Assembly: GCA_029310945.1 (NCBI GenBank)
Contig: JARJFC010000011.1
Location: 40,701 to 104,700 of the forward strand
Length of the DNA: 64,000 bases
Direction: 5' to 3'
From: Leptospira sp. 96542
GTDB lineage: Bacteria; Spirochaetota; Leptospiria; Leptospirales; Leptospiraceae
In this document: one piece after another, positions 50,034-59,490 of the stretch
Layout: each line of letters starts with the position of its first letter
Numbering within the stretch: position 1 is the first letter of the stretch
Notes under the pieces: generated by a model
Databases searched by the model: none
Seen by the model: the letters and a program-made list of their open reading frames with translations, nothing else
Told to the model about the DNA's origin: nothing
Translations under genes and position numbers: made by a program

Positions 50034-50951
50034 ATGACGATTACACAACTCAGGTATATAGTTGCTTTGGATCAATTTAAGAGTTTTGCCAAAGCCGCAG
50101 AACATTGTTTAGTTGCACAGCCGACTTTGAGTTTACAGGTTCAAAAAGTGGAACAAGAGCTTGGTTTTGATCTATTTGACCGAAAAAAAAATCCAATTGT
50201 GACGACTAAACTTGGGAAAGAAGTTGTCGAGCAGGCAAAACATACTCTTCGCGAAGCAGACAAATTGTTTGAAATAGCAGGTTTATGGAAAGATGAAGCG
50301 GCTGGAAATTTGTCCATTGGTGTAATTCCGACAGTCAGTAATTATTTGGTTCCGACTATCTACAAAAATTTACAATCTGATTTAGCAAAAGTGAATTTTC
50401 GAATTTCAGAACTACCAACTCTTACGATCATTGAAAAACTCGAATCCGAAGAAATTGATTTAGGAATCCTTGCAACTCCATTAAAAATTCCTAATATTAT
50501 TGAAGTTCCCTTATACTACGAACCTTTTGTCGTATATTATCCAAAAAATGCAAAGGAAAAATCAAATACTGTGAGTATGAAACATTTGGAACAGTATCCC
50601 TTGTTGGTTTTGGGTGAAGAACATTGTTTTAGACATCAATCTTTAAAAATTTGTAACAGGAGTTCACTTGCGAAAATTGAAAGTGGAAGTGTAGAAACTC
50701 TAAGGAGAATGGTTGATTTGGGAATAGGTGTCACATTACTTCCAAAACTAGCCATTGATAAGAATTCGGATCGCATTGTTCCATTCGATTCTCCAGAGCC
50801 AGCACGAGAGATTAGTTTGGTTTACAAAAAAGGTTTTTATAAAAATAAAATCCTGAAAAAACTTTCAGAACTGATCCTTTCAAAAATACCAAAAGAATTT
50901 CATAAAAAGGATAAATATAAAATCATTGGAGTTTCTTTGAATCAAGATTGA
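50034..50951 (+). CDS. oxyR: OxyR-like LysR-family peroxide regulator
   Basis: 305 residues: LysR helix-turn-helix (1-60; TQLRYIVALDQFKSFAKAAEHCLVAQPTLSLQVQKVE) and a substrate-binding domain (90-290). The redox pair of OxyR is conserved as Cys198 and Cys207 within HCFRHQSLKIC (E. coli Cys199/Cys208, same 9-residue spacing). It lies directly upstream of ahpC and ahpF on the same strand, the standard OxyR targets, so activation of those genes by peroxide is very likely. Confidence 0.9.
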   Translation: MTITQLRYIVALDQFKSFAKAAEHCLVAQPTLSLQVQKVEQELGFDLFDRKKNPIVTTKLGKEVVEQAKHTLREADKLFEIAGLWKDEAAGNLSIGVIPTVSNYLVPTIYKNLQSDLAKVNFRISELPTLTIIEKLESEEIDLGILATPLKIPNIIEVPLYYEPFVVYYPKNAKEKSNTVSMKHLEQYPLLVLGEEHCFRHQSLKICNRSSLAKIESGSVETLRRMVDLGIGVTLLPKLAIDKNSDRIVPFDSPEPAREISLVYKKGFYKNKILKKLSELILSKIPKEFHKKDKYKIIGVSLNQD

Positions 50952-51042
50952 TAGTTTTTATAAATCTTGGCATTTAGTATATTTATTTTACAAATGAGTT
51001 GATTCGGGTTATATTCTTACTATCAACATTAGGAGAATATAG

Positions 51043-51606
51043 ATGTCGAATATAAATACACAAATTCCTGACTTCACCGTAGAAGCGTTTCACAATGGAA
51101 GTTTTAAAAAAATCAGTAAAAAAGATGTACTCGGTAAATGGTCCGTTTTCGTTTTTTATCCAGCTGATTTTACTTTTGTTTGCCCAACAGAACTTGGTGA
51201 TGTTGCCGATTACTACGAAGAATTAAAAAAAATGGGAGTTGAAGTTTATTCAGTATCAACTGACACACATTTTGTGCACAAGGCTTGGCACGAAGCAAGT
51301 GACACAATCAAAAAAATCAAATTTCCAATGCTTGGTGATCCTGCTGGAAAATTAACTCGTGGGTTTGGGGTTATGATTGAAGAGGACGGGCAAGCTCTCC
51401 GAGGAACCTTCGTGGTCAATCCAGAGGGTTTTATTAAAACTGCGGAAATCCATGACCTTGGCATCGGTAGATCAGCAGAAGAACTTGTTCGTAAGGTTCA
51501 AGCAGCGCAATACGTTGCACAAAATGATGGCGAAGTTTGCCCAGCAAAATGGAAACCAGGTTCTGTAACCTTAAAACCAGGATTGGATTTAGTAGGAAAA
51601 ATCTAA
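51043..51606 (+). CDS. ahpC: Alkyl hydroperoxide reductase, peroxiredoxin subunit
   Basis: 187 residues, a typical 2-Cys peroxiredoxin. Peroxidatic Cys47 is in PADFTFVCPTE and resolving Cys166 in NDGEVCPAKW. It reduces hydrogen peroxide, organic peroxides and peroxynitrite and is re-reduced by AhpF, encoded next. A good ribosome site (TTAGGAGAATATAG) precedes the ATG. The 91-bp region upstream after oxyR should hold an OxyR-activated promoter. Confidence 0.97.
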   Translation: MSNINTQIPDFTVEAFHNGSFKKISKKDVLGKWSVFVFYPADFTFVCPTELGDVADYYEELKKMGVEVYSVSTDTHFVHKAWHEASDTIKKIKFPMLGDPAGKLTRGFGVMIEEDGQALRGTFVVNPEGFIKTAEIHDLGIGRSAEELVRKVQAAQYVAQNDGEVCPAKWKPGSVTLKPGLDLVGKI

Positions 51607-51616
51607 TCTGTAAATC

Positions 51617-51636
51617 GGGCGGGAGAGTCCCCGCCC
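51617..51636 (+). promoter_or_regulatory. GC-rich stem between ahpC and ahpF
   Basis: GGGCGGG-AGAGTC-CCCGCCC gives a perfect 7-bp GC-only stem in an otherwise AT-rich gap of 47 bp. No U-run follows, so it is probably an mRNA-stabilising or partial attenuating element that makes ahpC more abundant than ahpF. Confidence 0.6.
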
Positions 51637-51653
51637 ATCTATAGGAGAAATGT

Positions 51654-53210
51654 ATGTTAGATGATGCAACAAAATCGCAAGTAAAACAATATTTTGAGAG
51701 GATCCAAGAGCATGTGAACATTGTGTTATACGATGGAGAACATGAAAAAAGAAAAGATCTTGAAGAATTCCTAAATGATGTAGTTGGTCTAAGTGATAAA
51801 ATCTCCCTTGAGATCTCGGAAGAAAAAAAGACTGGAGTCAGCTTCGTTCTACAAAACAAAAATGGAGATACAGGCATTCAATTTTCTGGGATTCCTATGG
51901 GGCATGAATTTACATCTTTCATCCTTGCCATTTTACAATCGGGCGGAAATCCGATCAAATTGGAAGAGGGTATGCTCTCTGCGATTTCCAATATCGATGC
52001 AGATTTGGAGTTTGAAACTTATATTTCGCTTGATTGCCATAACTGCCCAGAAGTAGTTCAAACATTAAATAGTTTTGCTTTAGTCAATCCAAAGATAAAA
52101 AATAATATGATTGATGGGGCATTGTTTCCAGACCTTGTAAAAGAAAAAAATATACAAGGTGTTCCTGCAGTGTATTTGAACGGCAAAAGATTTTTGTCAG
52201 GCAAAGCGGAGGCTTCGGCGATATTTGATAAAATTTTGGAAATCCATCCAGCGAATCTAACAAAGTCCAAAGATGAGGGTAACAAACCTCAGGTGATTTA
52301 TGATGTAACTGTGATAGGAGGAGGTCCAGCAGGTGTAACTGCAGCTGTTTACACCGCACGAAAAGGTCTAAAAACGCTTGTCATTGCGGATAGACTCGGA
52401 GGCCAAGTTAAGGACACAATGGGAATTGAAAACATAATTTCAATTCCATATACAACTGGTCCTGAATTATCGAACACCCTTGCCTCTCAATTGAATACAA
52501 ATGGCATTCAGAAAAAAGAAAATGTAAGAGTACAAAAAATTGAAGACGGAAAACACAAATTCATTCACTTAAACACAGGTGAGGTGATAGAGACCAAAAC
52601 AATCATTCTGTCCACCGGTGCCAAGTGGCGAGAACTGAATGTTCCTGGCGAAAAAGAATTTGTTGGTAAAGGTGTAGCCTATTGCCCACACTGTGACGGG
52701 CCATTTTTTAAAGGAAAAGACGTGGCAGTAGTCGGAGGCGGAAACTCTGGCGTAGAAGCTGCTCTTGATTTAAGCGGGATCGTAAAATCAGTTACCATCG
52801 TAGAGTTTGGTGATAAACTTAATGCCGATCAGGTACTGCTCGACAAAGTAGGATCAACAAAAAATATCCAAACGATAACCAAAGCTCAAACTACAGAAAT
52901 TCGAACGAACTCAGAAGCAGTCACTGGTTTGACATATAAAAATAGAGATACCAATAGTTTGGATACGATAAGTTTAGATGGGGTATTTGTACAAATTGGA
53001 CTTGTACCAAACAGCAGTTTTGTGAAAGATCTAGTTTCGACCAATAAGTTTGGTGAAATTATGGTCGATGAAAAATGCAGAACGAACATCGAAGGAGTTT
53101 TTGCTTGTGGCGATGTGACAAACACTCCTTATAAACAAATTATTATTGCTATGGGAGAAGGTGCGAAAGCTGCGATCAGCGCATTTGAATATTTACTGCA
53201 CGCTGCTTAA
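51654..53210 (+). CDS. ahpF: Alkyl hydroperoxide reductase subunit F
   Basis: 518 residues: an N-terminal double thioredoxin-fold domain (1-200) with a CxxC in LDCHNCPE, then a thioredoxin-reductase-like FAD/NAD domain ([18 protein letters not shown]; active-site pair in [14 protein letters not shown] motif [29 protein letters not shown]). It moves electrons from NADH to AhpC. The start (6 bp after AGGAG) is the second of two nearby ATGs; the first runs into a stop. The 3' end overlaps the convergent hybrid kinase gene by 18 bp. Confidence 0.97.
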   Translation: MLDDATKSQVKQYFERIQEHVNIVLYDGEHEKRKDLEEFLNDVVGLSDKISLEISEEKKTGVSFVLQNKNGDTGIQFSGIPMGHEFTSFILAILQSGGNPIKLEEGMLSAISNIDADLEFETYISLDCHNCPEVVQTLNSFALVNPKIKNNMIDGALFPDLVKEKNIQGVPAVYLNGKRFLSGKAEASAIFDKILEIHPANLTKSKDEGNKPQVIYDVTVIGGGPAGVTAAVYTARKGLKTLVIADRLGGQVKDTMGIENIISIPYTTGPELSNTLASQLNTNGIQKKENVRVQKIEDGKHKFIHLNTGEVIETKTIILSTGAKWRELNVPGEKEFVGKGVAYCPHCDGPFFKGKDVAVVGGGNSGVEAALDLSGIVKSVTIVEFGDKLNADQVLLDKVGSTKNIQTITKAQTTEIRTNSEAVTGLTYKNRDTNSLDTISLDGVFVQIGLVPNSSFVKDLVSTNKFGEIMVDEKCRTNIEGVFACGDVTNTPYKQIIIAMGEGAKAAISAFEYLLHAA

Positions 53211-55562
53211 AGGTGACCATCTTTCGAAAACTTCATAGAGCTGGGATGAAGAGATTGGTTTTGTTAAAAAATCATCCATCCCAGCTTCTATGGCTTGGTT
53301 TTTAATTTCAATGAAAGCCCCAGCTGTCAAAGCTATGATCGGGGTTTTATTTAAGCCATAAATAGTTCGAATGTTTTTTGTGGCCGTATAACCGTCCATA
53401 TTTGGCATTTGGATGTCCATAAAAATGATATCAGGTTTTTTTATCTGCACTTGGCTTATAGCTTCAATTCCATCTTTTGCATATTGGATTTGAACATTAG
53501 GATATTTTTTTAAGAGTAATTTTGTAACTAATATCCTATTCAGTTCGTTATCCTCAACAACCAAAACATCTTTTGTGCACCGTGGATTTACTTTGTGTTT
53601 AAGTTCACTATTAAAATTATCTTTTTCATGAAACAGGTTAGAAGCGACGGAACCAGTCATAGTAATTGGTAATTCTAAAATAAAATAGAATTTGCTACCT
53701 ACACCAAACAGACTTTCAAATTCTAATTTTGAATTCATTTTTTGTAATAATTCGCTAGTGATCGTTAATCCAAGACCTGTTCCACCATATTTTCGGGTAA
53801 TTGAACTGTCGGCTTGTGCGAATGATTCAAAAAGTTTTGATTGTGCAGTAAATTCAATGCCAATGCCTGAATCTTCAATGGAAAATAGAATGTTTGCTAT
53901 GCCATCTTTGGTTTCTAGTAGGTGGATCTGAATTGTAATTTGACCAGAGTTGGTAAATTTAATCGCATTGCCGATCAAATTGGACAAAACTTGCCTAACA
54001 CGTAAAGGATCCAAGTAAACATATTGTGGAAGGTTCGTGTCTAGGGTCGAAGTTAAATGCAAAAACTTTGCTTTTGCTTGAGATTCGAATATATGAATTG
54101 TCGATTTTATTAAATCTACTAAATCAATGCTAATGTATTCAAGGTCAAATTTACCAGAGTCAATTTTTGAAAAATCTAATACTTGGTTTACCAAGGATAA
54201 TAAATTTTTTCCTGAAGAGAAAATATTCTGGATGTAATCCTTTTGTTCCAAAGTCAAACCCGATTGCAAAAGTAATTCAGAGAAACCAATGATACCATTG
54301 AGTGGAGTTCGGATTTCATGGCTCATATTGGTTAAAAAAACACCTTTTGCCTGGTTTGCTGATTCTGCCATTTCTTTGGCTTCTCGTAGTGTATTTTCGA
54401 GTCGTTTGCGATCGGTTAGGTCTATGTTCGATCCAACCATTCTGATAGCTCTCCCATCTATATCTCTTTGGATAAAACACCTGGAAAGAACATATACGTA
54501 ATGATTTGATCTATGCAACATACGAAAACTTACGTCGAAGTTTTCATATTGTGAGTCAAACATTGTGCTTACATATTCTAATACTCTATTTTTATCTTCA
54601 GGATGAATGAGTGAAATCCAGTAATTGGGAGCTACTTCATTTGGATTTGTGTCGTCCCCGAAATTTAACCACCATTTCCTAGAATAAATGACTTCATTTT
54701 TGATTAAATCTCGATCAAACCATCCATCGGAGGATGCTTCTAAAATTAAATCAAATCGTTCATTCGATTTTTTTAATGTTTCTTTTGCTTTTTTCTGTTC
54801 GGTTATATCTTTACTTGCACCAACAATGTACCGTATTTGGTTGTTGATAAACACTGGAGATAAGGCAGTTGTCCATGTTTTGGAGGATGCTAAATTTTCA
54901 ACGGACTCTTCATAAGATATCGGAATACCTTGATTTATACAATTGATGTAATTGTTTATAATTTGTTTACCAACTGTTTCTCCAAGTAAATCGATCGGAG
55001 TTTTGCCTTTGACAAATTCCTGGGTAATGCCTGTTGCTTCTTCATAGGCTTTGTTTACACGTCGTATTATATATTCTTGTTCTTGTGTTACTTCAATCAA
55101 AAACATAGCATCCTGTGTGCCATGAAAAACCATTTCATTTTCTAATAACAGGTTTTGTATTTCTGTAGATTGGTTTTTTAAATCCGTTTTGATATGTAAA
55201 AGTTCGGTGATATCATTGATCAATCCGTCCAATCGAATAGGTAGATTGTTTTTGTCTTTGATGACACGCCCACGATTCTGAATGTATTTAATTTCATTAT
55301 TTTTTGTGACTAATTTATACCGCACTTTATATTCGCCAGAAATCTTGATTTGTTCATAGACCTTATCGATTAAGTGTTTGTCTTCTGGGTGAACTAAGTC
55401 AGTCCAACGAATTTTTTGATTAATGAATTCTTCAGGAAGATAACCAACAAGTTGAAAAATAGACGGCGTTACGTAAAAAAGTTTTAATTCTGGATAGGAC
55501 GCAGAATAGACAACATCCTCCAAAGAAGATAAAATATCTGCCTCAAAATATTTATCTGTCAT
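53193..55562 (-). CDS. Hybrid sensor histidine kinase with three PAS domains
   Basis: 789 residues, no membrane helices. PAS1 (about 5-125, with PAC), PAS2 (about 145-265), PAS3 (about 275-395), HisKA with FLTNMSHEIRTPLNGIIGF (His about 412), HATPase (NLIGNAIKFTN, SIEDSGIGIE, YGGTGLGLTIT) and a C-terminal receiver domain (VLVVEDNELNR, phospho-Asp about 716 in IIFMDIQMPNMDG). It senses cytoplasmic cues and probably passes phosphate to a histidine phosphotransfer protein elsewhere. Convergent with ahpF; no cognate regulator nearby. Confidence 0.92.
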   Translation of the reverse strand: MTDKYFEADILSSLEDVVYSASYPELKLFYVTPSIFQLVGYLPEEFINQKIRWTDLVHPEDKHLIDKVYEQIKISGEYKVRYKLVTKNNEIKYIQNRGRVIKDKNNLPIRLDGLINDITELLHIKTDLKNQSTEIQNLLLENEMVFHGTQDAMFLIEVTQEQEYIIRRVNKAYEEATGITQEFVKGKTPIDLLGETVGKQIINNYINCINQGIPISYEESVENLASSKTWTTALSPVFINNQIRYIVGASKDITEQKKAKETLKKSNERFDLILEASSDGWFDRDLIKNEVIYSRKWWLNFGDDTNPNEVAPNYWISLIHPEDKNRVLEYVSTMFDSQYENFDVSFRMLHRSNHYVYVLSRCFIQRDIDGRAIRMVGSNIDLTDRKRLENTLREAKEMAESANQAKGVFLTNMSHEIRTPLNGIIGFSELLLQSGLTLEQKDYIQNIFSSGKNLLSLVNQVLDFSKIDSGKFDLEYISIDLVDLIKSTIHIFESQAKAKFLHLTSTLDTNLPQYVYLDPLRVRQVLSNLIGNAIKFTNSGQITIQIHLLETKDGIANILFSIEDSGIGIEFTAQSKLFESFAQADSSITRKYGGTGLGLTITSELLQKMNSKLEFESLFGVGSKFYFILELPITMTGSVASNLFHEKDNFNSELKHKVNPRCTKDVLVVEDNELNRILVTKLLLKKYPNVQIQYAKDGIEAISQVQIKKPDIIFMDIQMPNMDGYTATKNIRTIYGLNKTPIIALTAGAFIEIKNQAIEAGMDDFLTKPISSSQLYEVFERWSPLSSVQ

Positions 55563-55602
55563 CCCGTGGGATATGACGAAAAAAATTCAAATTTTTGGAT
55601 TT

Positions 55603-56046
55603 TTAACTTGGGTGAATGAGAAAGGGGAGCGCCAATTTTGGCAAAAATTTGGGATAGTTCATTCCTAAAAAGGATCCATTTGGCAGAACTCTAAATTCAT
55701 CTACGAATAAAGGCCACGGAAATGGTGAATTCTTACCATACTCCAAAAAAAGGCAAGGTTTATTGTCAATTTTTGAAAGCCCAATATAGGTTTTCATTGG
55801 GTATTTTTTTTCTAAATCCAAACTCTCTTTTTTAGTAAATAAATTATAGGCAGTTTCAGTTCCGTCAAACGATTTGCCCCACCAGTTTTTAAAAGATAAA
55901 AAATTCAAACTTATTTTGGCAATTCTTTGAAACCAAATTGGTCCGACCCATTCCGATTTAAAATTCGTATTTGGGATTGTTTTTGGGCTTTCTAAGGAAA
56001 CATAAATTTTTTTGATTTTTGATAGTGAGTTTGGAATATCATTCAT
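55603..56046 (-). CDS. Uncharacterised protein coupled to a TetR gene
   Basis: 147 residues, no signal peptide or helices. Segments such as WVGPIWFQRIAKISLNFLSFKNWWGKSFDG and KKYPMKTYIGLSKIDNKPCLFLEYG are aromatic-rich and strand-like. I do not recognise a family. Its start overlaps the stop of the TetR gene (ATGA at 56043-56046), so it is the regulated partner of that repressor. A small-ligand binding or lipocalin-like role is possible but unsupported. Confidence 0.62.
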   Translation of the reverse strand: MNDIPNSLSKIKKIYVSLESPKTIPNTNFKSEWVGPIWFQRIAKISLNFLSFKNWWGKSFDGTETAYNLFTKKESLDLEKKYPMKTYIGLSKIDNKPCLFLEYGKNSPFPWPLFVDEFRVLPNGSFLGMNYPKFLPKLALPFLIHPS

Positions 56047-56711
56047 TTTGTTTGTCCAAGTATAAGTGTAAGTACAGATCGTTTAACAAACTGTACATAA
56101 TCAATCATAAAAATATTTAGTGATTGTTCGTTTAAAGCTTCTTTTACATTTGCTGAAGGGAAACCGTGCGACCAAGAACCGACAGCGAGCGCATGGCATT
56201 GCATTAAAAAAAAGAAGCTCGCCTCTTCATTTGGGAAATTCAAAGAAGAAATGAGAAGTGGGATTACTTCCAAAATCTGATTTCTCAAATTGGTTTTGAA
56301 CTCACGAATTGTTTCTATGCTGGCATTTTTTTCAAGGATAGTTGGTACAATTGGCAACAGTTTTAAAAATCGCGGATGATTGTTCATCGAATCAACAAAC
56401 CAATTTGCAAACTTTTCTGGTGTTACTTTTGGATTTGAAACTAAGTAGTCGATGAGGTCGCGAAACCAAGCTTCATAATCTATATTATGGACTCGTAAAC
56501 ATAAGTCTTCTTTGGTTGGAAAGTATAAATAAAGTGTGCCTTTCGCAATTTTAGCACGTTTGGCAACTTCATCCATTGAAAGCTGAGACCAATCCTTTTT
56601 CTGGAGTAAAAAAGCTGCTGCATTGATGATGGAGCTCTTTTTAGATAATTTATCTTTTTCAAGGACAGCTCTTTTTTTTGGGGTTCTTTCTATAGATGCA
56701 ACTCGGCTCAT
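56043..56711 (-). CDS. TetR/AcrR family regulator with tandem upstream operators
   Basis: 222 residues from the ATG at 56711 (MSRVAS); a TTG five codons upstream is possible. The helix-turn-helix includes SIINAAAFLLQKKDWSQLSMDEVAKRAKIAKGTLYLYFPTKED. The C-terminal part has several aromatic helices. Two copies of TGAC-N3-TAGTCA lie upstream of it, the expected arrangement for autoregulation. It is co-transcribed with the unknown gene at 55603. Confidence 0.87.
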   Translation of the reverse strand: MSRVASIERTPKKRAVLEKDKLSKKSSIINAAAFLLQKKDWSQLSMDEVAKRAKIAKGTLYLYFPTKEDLCLRVHNIDYEAWFRDLIDYLVSNPKVTPEKFANWFVDSMNNHPRFLKLLPIVPTILEKNASIETIREFKTNLRNQILEVIPLLISSLNFPNEEASFFFLMQCHALAVGSWSHGFPSANVKEALNEQSLNIFMIDYVQFVKRSVLTLILGQTK

Positions 56712-56759
56712 GTCCCTAATATGCAAAACTGAAAAAATTGTGCTAGAAAAAAAATACTT

Positions 56760-56795
56760 TCTGACTTCTAGTCAGACCCAAATGACGATTAGTCA
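56760..56795. promoter_or_regulatory. Tandem TetR operators, 21 bp apart
   Basis: TCTGACT-TCT-AGTCAGA at 56760-56776 is a perfect 7-bp inverted repeat. TGAC-GAT-TAGTCA at 56783-56795 repeats its core. The two 13-bp cores (TGAC-N3-TAGTCA at 56762 and 56783) start exactly 21 bp apart, two DNA turns, so two repressor dimers would lie on one face. They end 49 bp upstream of the TetR start at 56711. Confidence 0.7.
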
Positions 56796-56917
56796 TTAGT
56801 TTTCCCCTAAAAAAGATACAAATCCTAATTTTAACTTAGAAGATTAACACAAAATCATCGTTAGTATTTATCAAAAAAGAAAGTTTACAAGCTGGTAATA
56901 AATTTTACAATGAATTT

Positions 56918-57313
56918 GTGAAATCTATTATAAACCCTTTGGCTATAATTTTGACTCTCAATTGGGTTTTGTATGCCCAGCCCAAAAATTGTGAGCCCCA
57001 TAGCGAAAACAAAAAAATTGAAATTCTTCTTCAAAAGATTGGAAAATTGGAAGGAACAGTTGTTCGGAATGGATCGGAACACACCGCTCAAGATGCCGAA
57101 AAACACCTTCGTTTCAAATTGGAGGAGGCTAAAAAATCAATTTTTGCCCCAAAAGAGTCCGATTGGACAGCTCAATTATTTATTGATCGAATTGCAACCA
57201 AATCTTTTTTAACGGGCAATGAATACACAATCAAATTAAAAAATGGCAAAACTGAAAAATCGGGAGTTTGGCTAAAAGAAGAGTTGAAAAAAATCGAAAC
57301 ATGTGGATTATAA
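56918..57313 (+). CDS. DUF5329 family protein (YfeK-like), exported
   Basis: 131 residues from a GTG start: signal peptide ending VLYAQ, then the family pattern KIEILLQKIGKLEGTVVRNGSEHTAQDAEKHLRFKLEEA, WTAQLFIDRIATKSFLTGNEYTI and a final WLKEELKKI. The RNGSEH segment is the most typical part. Function of the family is unknown; periplasmic location is likely. It is divergent from the TetR gene and shares the upstream region with its operators, and it may be a target. Confidence 0.78.
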   Translation: MKSIINPLAIILTLNWVLYAQPKNCEPHSENKKIEILLQKIGKLEGTVVRNGSEHTAQDAEKHLRFKLEEAKKSIFAPKESDWTAQLFIDRIATKSFLTGNEYTIKLKNGKTEKSGVWLKEELKKIETCGL

Positions 57314-57340
57314 GCGCCTCTATATCACGAGGGTGTTGTA

Positions 57341-58504
57341 ATGAAAATTTTTTTAGTTTTATTTTTCATATTATGTAACTTGGTTCACTCCCAAACTATT
57401 TTGTCTGAATTTTCGTTCACAACGAATTTTGAAACAAGGCCAACATTTTATGAAACTGATAGTCCCTTTTTTGTAAACAATGGTAAATGGGTCTACATAG
57501 GCAAAACAGCTGATTTTGACGAGCCTGGTTTGTATTTTTTTGACCTGGAGTCTTCAGAATTGGTTTTCAAATCAATCCCCTTGGAGACTTATTTTAACGA
57601 ACACCAAGCAGAGTTTTTAGGAAGTAGAGAATTAAGTGGAAAACAAGTTCCATTTAACATTCATCAGTTTCTATATTTAGAAAATGATTCAGGTAGCGCT
57701 GGTTTGGTTGTTGAGAACAAAACAAAATCGACGGCAACAAAAAGGTATTATTATTTGGGTTGGAATATTCATACTGGGAAAGTCGAACAAATGAATTTAT
57801 TGTACGAAATTCCAGCCGAAAATTCGAATGCTTTTGCAATGAGTTATTCTGTTGGAATGGATAAGCAGGATAAATCTGCGTTTTTTATTTTCGCTGTCGA
57901 TTCCAATATACGCAATAAAAATTTAGAAGACGTTGATGCATCAATTTATAAAATCCAAAATAAAAAATTAGACAAACTGTATGAGTATAAATTAAAAGAA
58001 TTTCCATACACTCCAATCCTCTCATCAAATTCTAAATTTATTTTTATCGCAACTTACGCTGAAAGTTACCAAAAACTAGATCCAAAAGGGTTTCTGTTTC
58101 AATTAGAAAATGGATCGATGAATTCTTTTCCCATTCCTTCTGTTCCATACGGTATTTGTTTTAGTAAAGATGATAAGTTTTTGTATGTATCATCTGGCGA
58201 GACAGGGGAAGTGAAGAAGTATAATACAAATGATCCAAAAGAATTTATAAAATCAAAATGGGGAACACATGGTCACAAGTTGGGTTTTTGGAACGAGACC
58301 GATTTATTGTGGGTAAGAAATTCAGGAATTCATATTTATGATGCAAAAACACTAAAACAAAAGAAAGTGATTCCTACCAAAAAATACTATAAGGGGCATG
58401 TGAATGTAAGTGGTTCGGAATTTTATCCGTTCCAAAAATTATTATTAAGGAACGGATTAGAAAATCCAAAAGGTGGAGCTTCGATTAAAATCTTAGCACC
58501 TTAA
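57341..58504 (+). CDS. Exported beta-propeller-like protein
   Basis: 387 residues, signal peptide ending LVHSQ. Repeated strand segments (KWVYIGKTADFDEPGLYFFDLESSE, FIFIATYAESYQ, KFLYVSSGETGEVKKYNT, DLLWVRNSGIHIYDAKTLKQKKVIPT) look like a WD40/YVTN seven-blade propeller. A good ribosome site (GAGGGTGTTGTA) precedes the ATG, 27 bp after the DUF5329 gene. It probably works in the periplasm; function unknown. Confidence 0.68.
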   Translation: MKIFLVLFFILCNLVHSQTILSEFSFTTNFETRPTFYETDSPFFVNNGKWVYIGKTADFDEPGLYFFDLESSELVFKSIPLETYFNEHQAEFLGSRELSGKQVPFNIHQFLYLENDSGSAGLVVENKTKSTATKRYYYLGWNIHTGKVEQMNLLYEIPAENSNAFAMSYSVGMDKQDKSAFFIFAVDSNIRNKNLEDVDASIYKIQNKKLDKLYEYKLKEFPYTPILSSNSKFIFIATYAESYQKLDPKGFLFQLENGSMNSFPIPSVPYGICFSKDDKFLYVSSGETGEVKKYNTNDPKEFIKSKWGTHGHKLGFWNETDLLWVRNSGIHIYDAKTLKQKKVIPTKKYYKGHVNVSGSEFYPFQKLLLRNGLENPKGGASIKILAP

Positions 58505-58508
58505 ATTA

Positions 58509-59357
58509 TCAGTTCCAAGCTTTAGCATTCTCATTCACATAATCTGAAAAACTATTTGGTTTTGAACCTGTAATTTTTTCTACTGAATCTGTAATCGCTT
58601 CCGCATGCCCATCTTTCAAAGCTTGAGCGATCATTCTCATGAATGCTGCATAGTCTTTCGATAGACCAGCATTTATTAGTGAATTTTCAAACGCAGAAGG
58701 ATCCACATCTACATATTCAATTTTATTCTTGGTTACTTTCGAAATTTTTTCAGCAACTTCTTCATGCGATAATGATTCATTTCCTGTAATGGTGAAGGCT
58801 GTGTTATTGTATTCGTTCGTTGTTAATAAAACTTTGGCAACATTCGCAATATCTTTTACATCAATAAAACTAGCCTTCGCTTTGCCGCCTGGAAAATAGA
58901 GTTTTGAATCTTTTTTGATACCTTCCAACCAGTAAGTATGAAAGTTTTGCATGAACCAGTTGGGTCTAATGATATTCCAATTTAAACCAGAGTTCTCGAG
59001 TAAAATCTCTGTTTTGCGAAACGGTGATTCTTGTGGTGCAAATTCAACTCCCATAGCCGTCATTAGCACAATTTTCTTTAAATTTATATTTTTTGCTTTT
59101 TCAATCCATGGGGCAAGTATCTCATACTGATTTGTTAGTCCTGGCGGACTCATTAAAAATACAGACTCAACAGAGTCTAAAATCTCTAAACCCTGGGATA
59201 CTTGTTTTGCGTCTGCAAAAACCCATTGGATTAAGTCCGAGTTTGTTTCTGATTCTGGATTTCGCGTGCCAGCAAAAACCTTATGACCATCTTTTTGCAA
59301 TAATTTTTGGATTCCGCTGCTCACAGAACCTTTTGCGCCATATAAAAATACTTTCAT
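58509..59357 (-). CDS. NmrA-like NAD(P)-binding protein (atypical SDR)
   Basis: 282 residues from the ATG at 59357, chosen because AAGGAG lies 8 bp upstream; upstream in-frame codons reach 59471 but carry no signal. Rossmann motif VFLYGAKGSVSSGIQKLL, then VFAGTRNPES, SVFLMSPPGLTNQYE, LMTAMGVEFAPQESPFRKTE and WNIIRPNWFMQNF, all typical of NmrA/SDR_a5 proteins such as quinone reductases. It is divergent from an AraC regulator that probably controls it. Confidence 0.85.
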   Translation of the reverse strand: MKVFLYGAKGSVSSGIQKLLQKDGHKVFAGTRNPESETNSDLIQWVFADAKQVSQGLEILDSVESVFLMSPPGLTNQYEILAPWIEKAKNINLKKIVLMTAMGVEFAPQESPFRKTEILLENSGLNWNIIRPNWFMQNFHTYWLEGIKKDSKLYFPGGKAKASFIDVKDIANVAKVLLTTNEYNNTAFTITGNESLSHEEVAEKISKVTKNKIEYVDVDPSAFENSLINAGLSKDYAAFMRMIAQALKDGHAEAITDSVEKITGSKPNSFSDYVNENAKAWN

Positions 59358-59403
59358 TATTCTAATCTCCTTTATTCCGATAGTATAATTATATACATAA
59401 AAA

Positions 59404-59416
59404 ATAGACTGTCTAT
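59404..59416. promoter_or_regulatory. Palindrome in the NmrA/AraC divergent promoter
   Basis: ATAGAC-T-GTCTAT, perfect 6-bp arms, in the 133-bp AT-rich region between the NmrA-like gene (start 59357) and the AraC gene (start 59491). It is a candidate binding site, though AraC proteins usually use direct repeats. Confidence 0.4.
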
Positions 59417-59490
59417 GCACATAAGTCCAAAAAAAATATCTAAACGTATAAATATATGGACATTTCTGCAAAAATAAAAAAAATTTAGCT

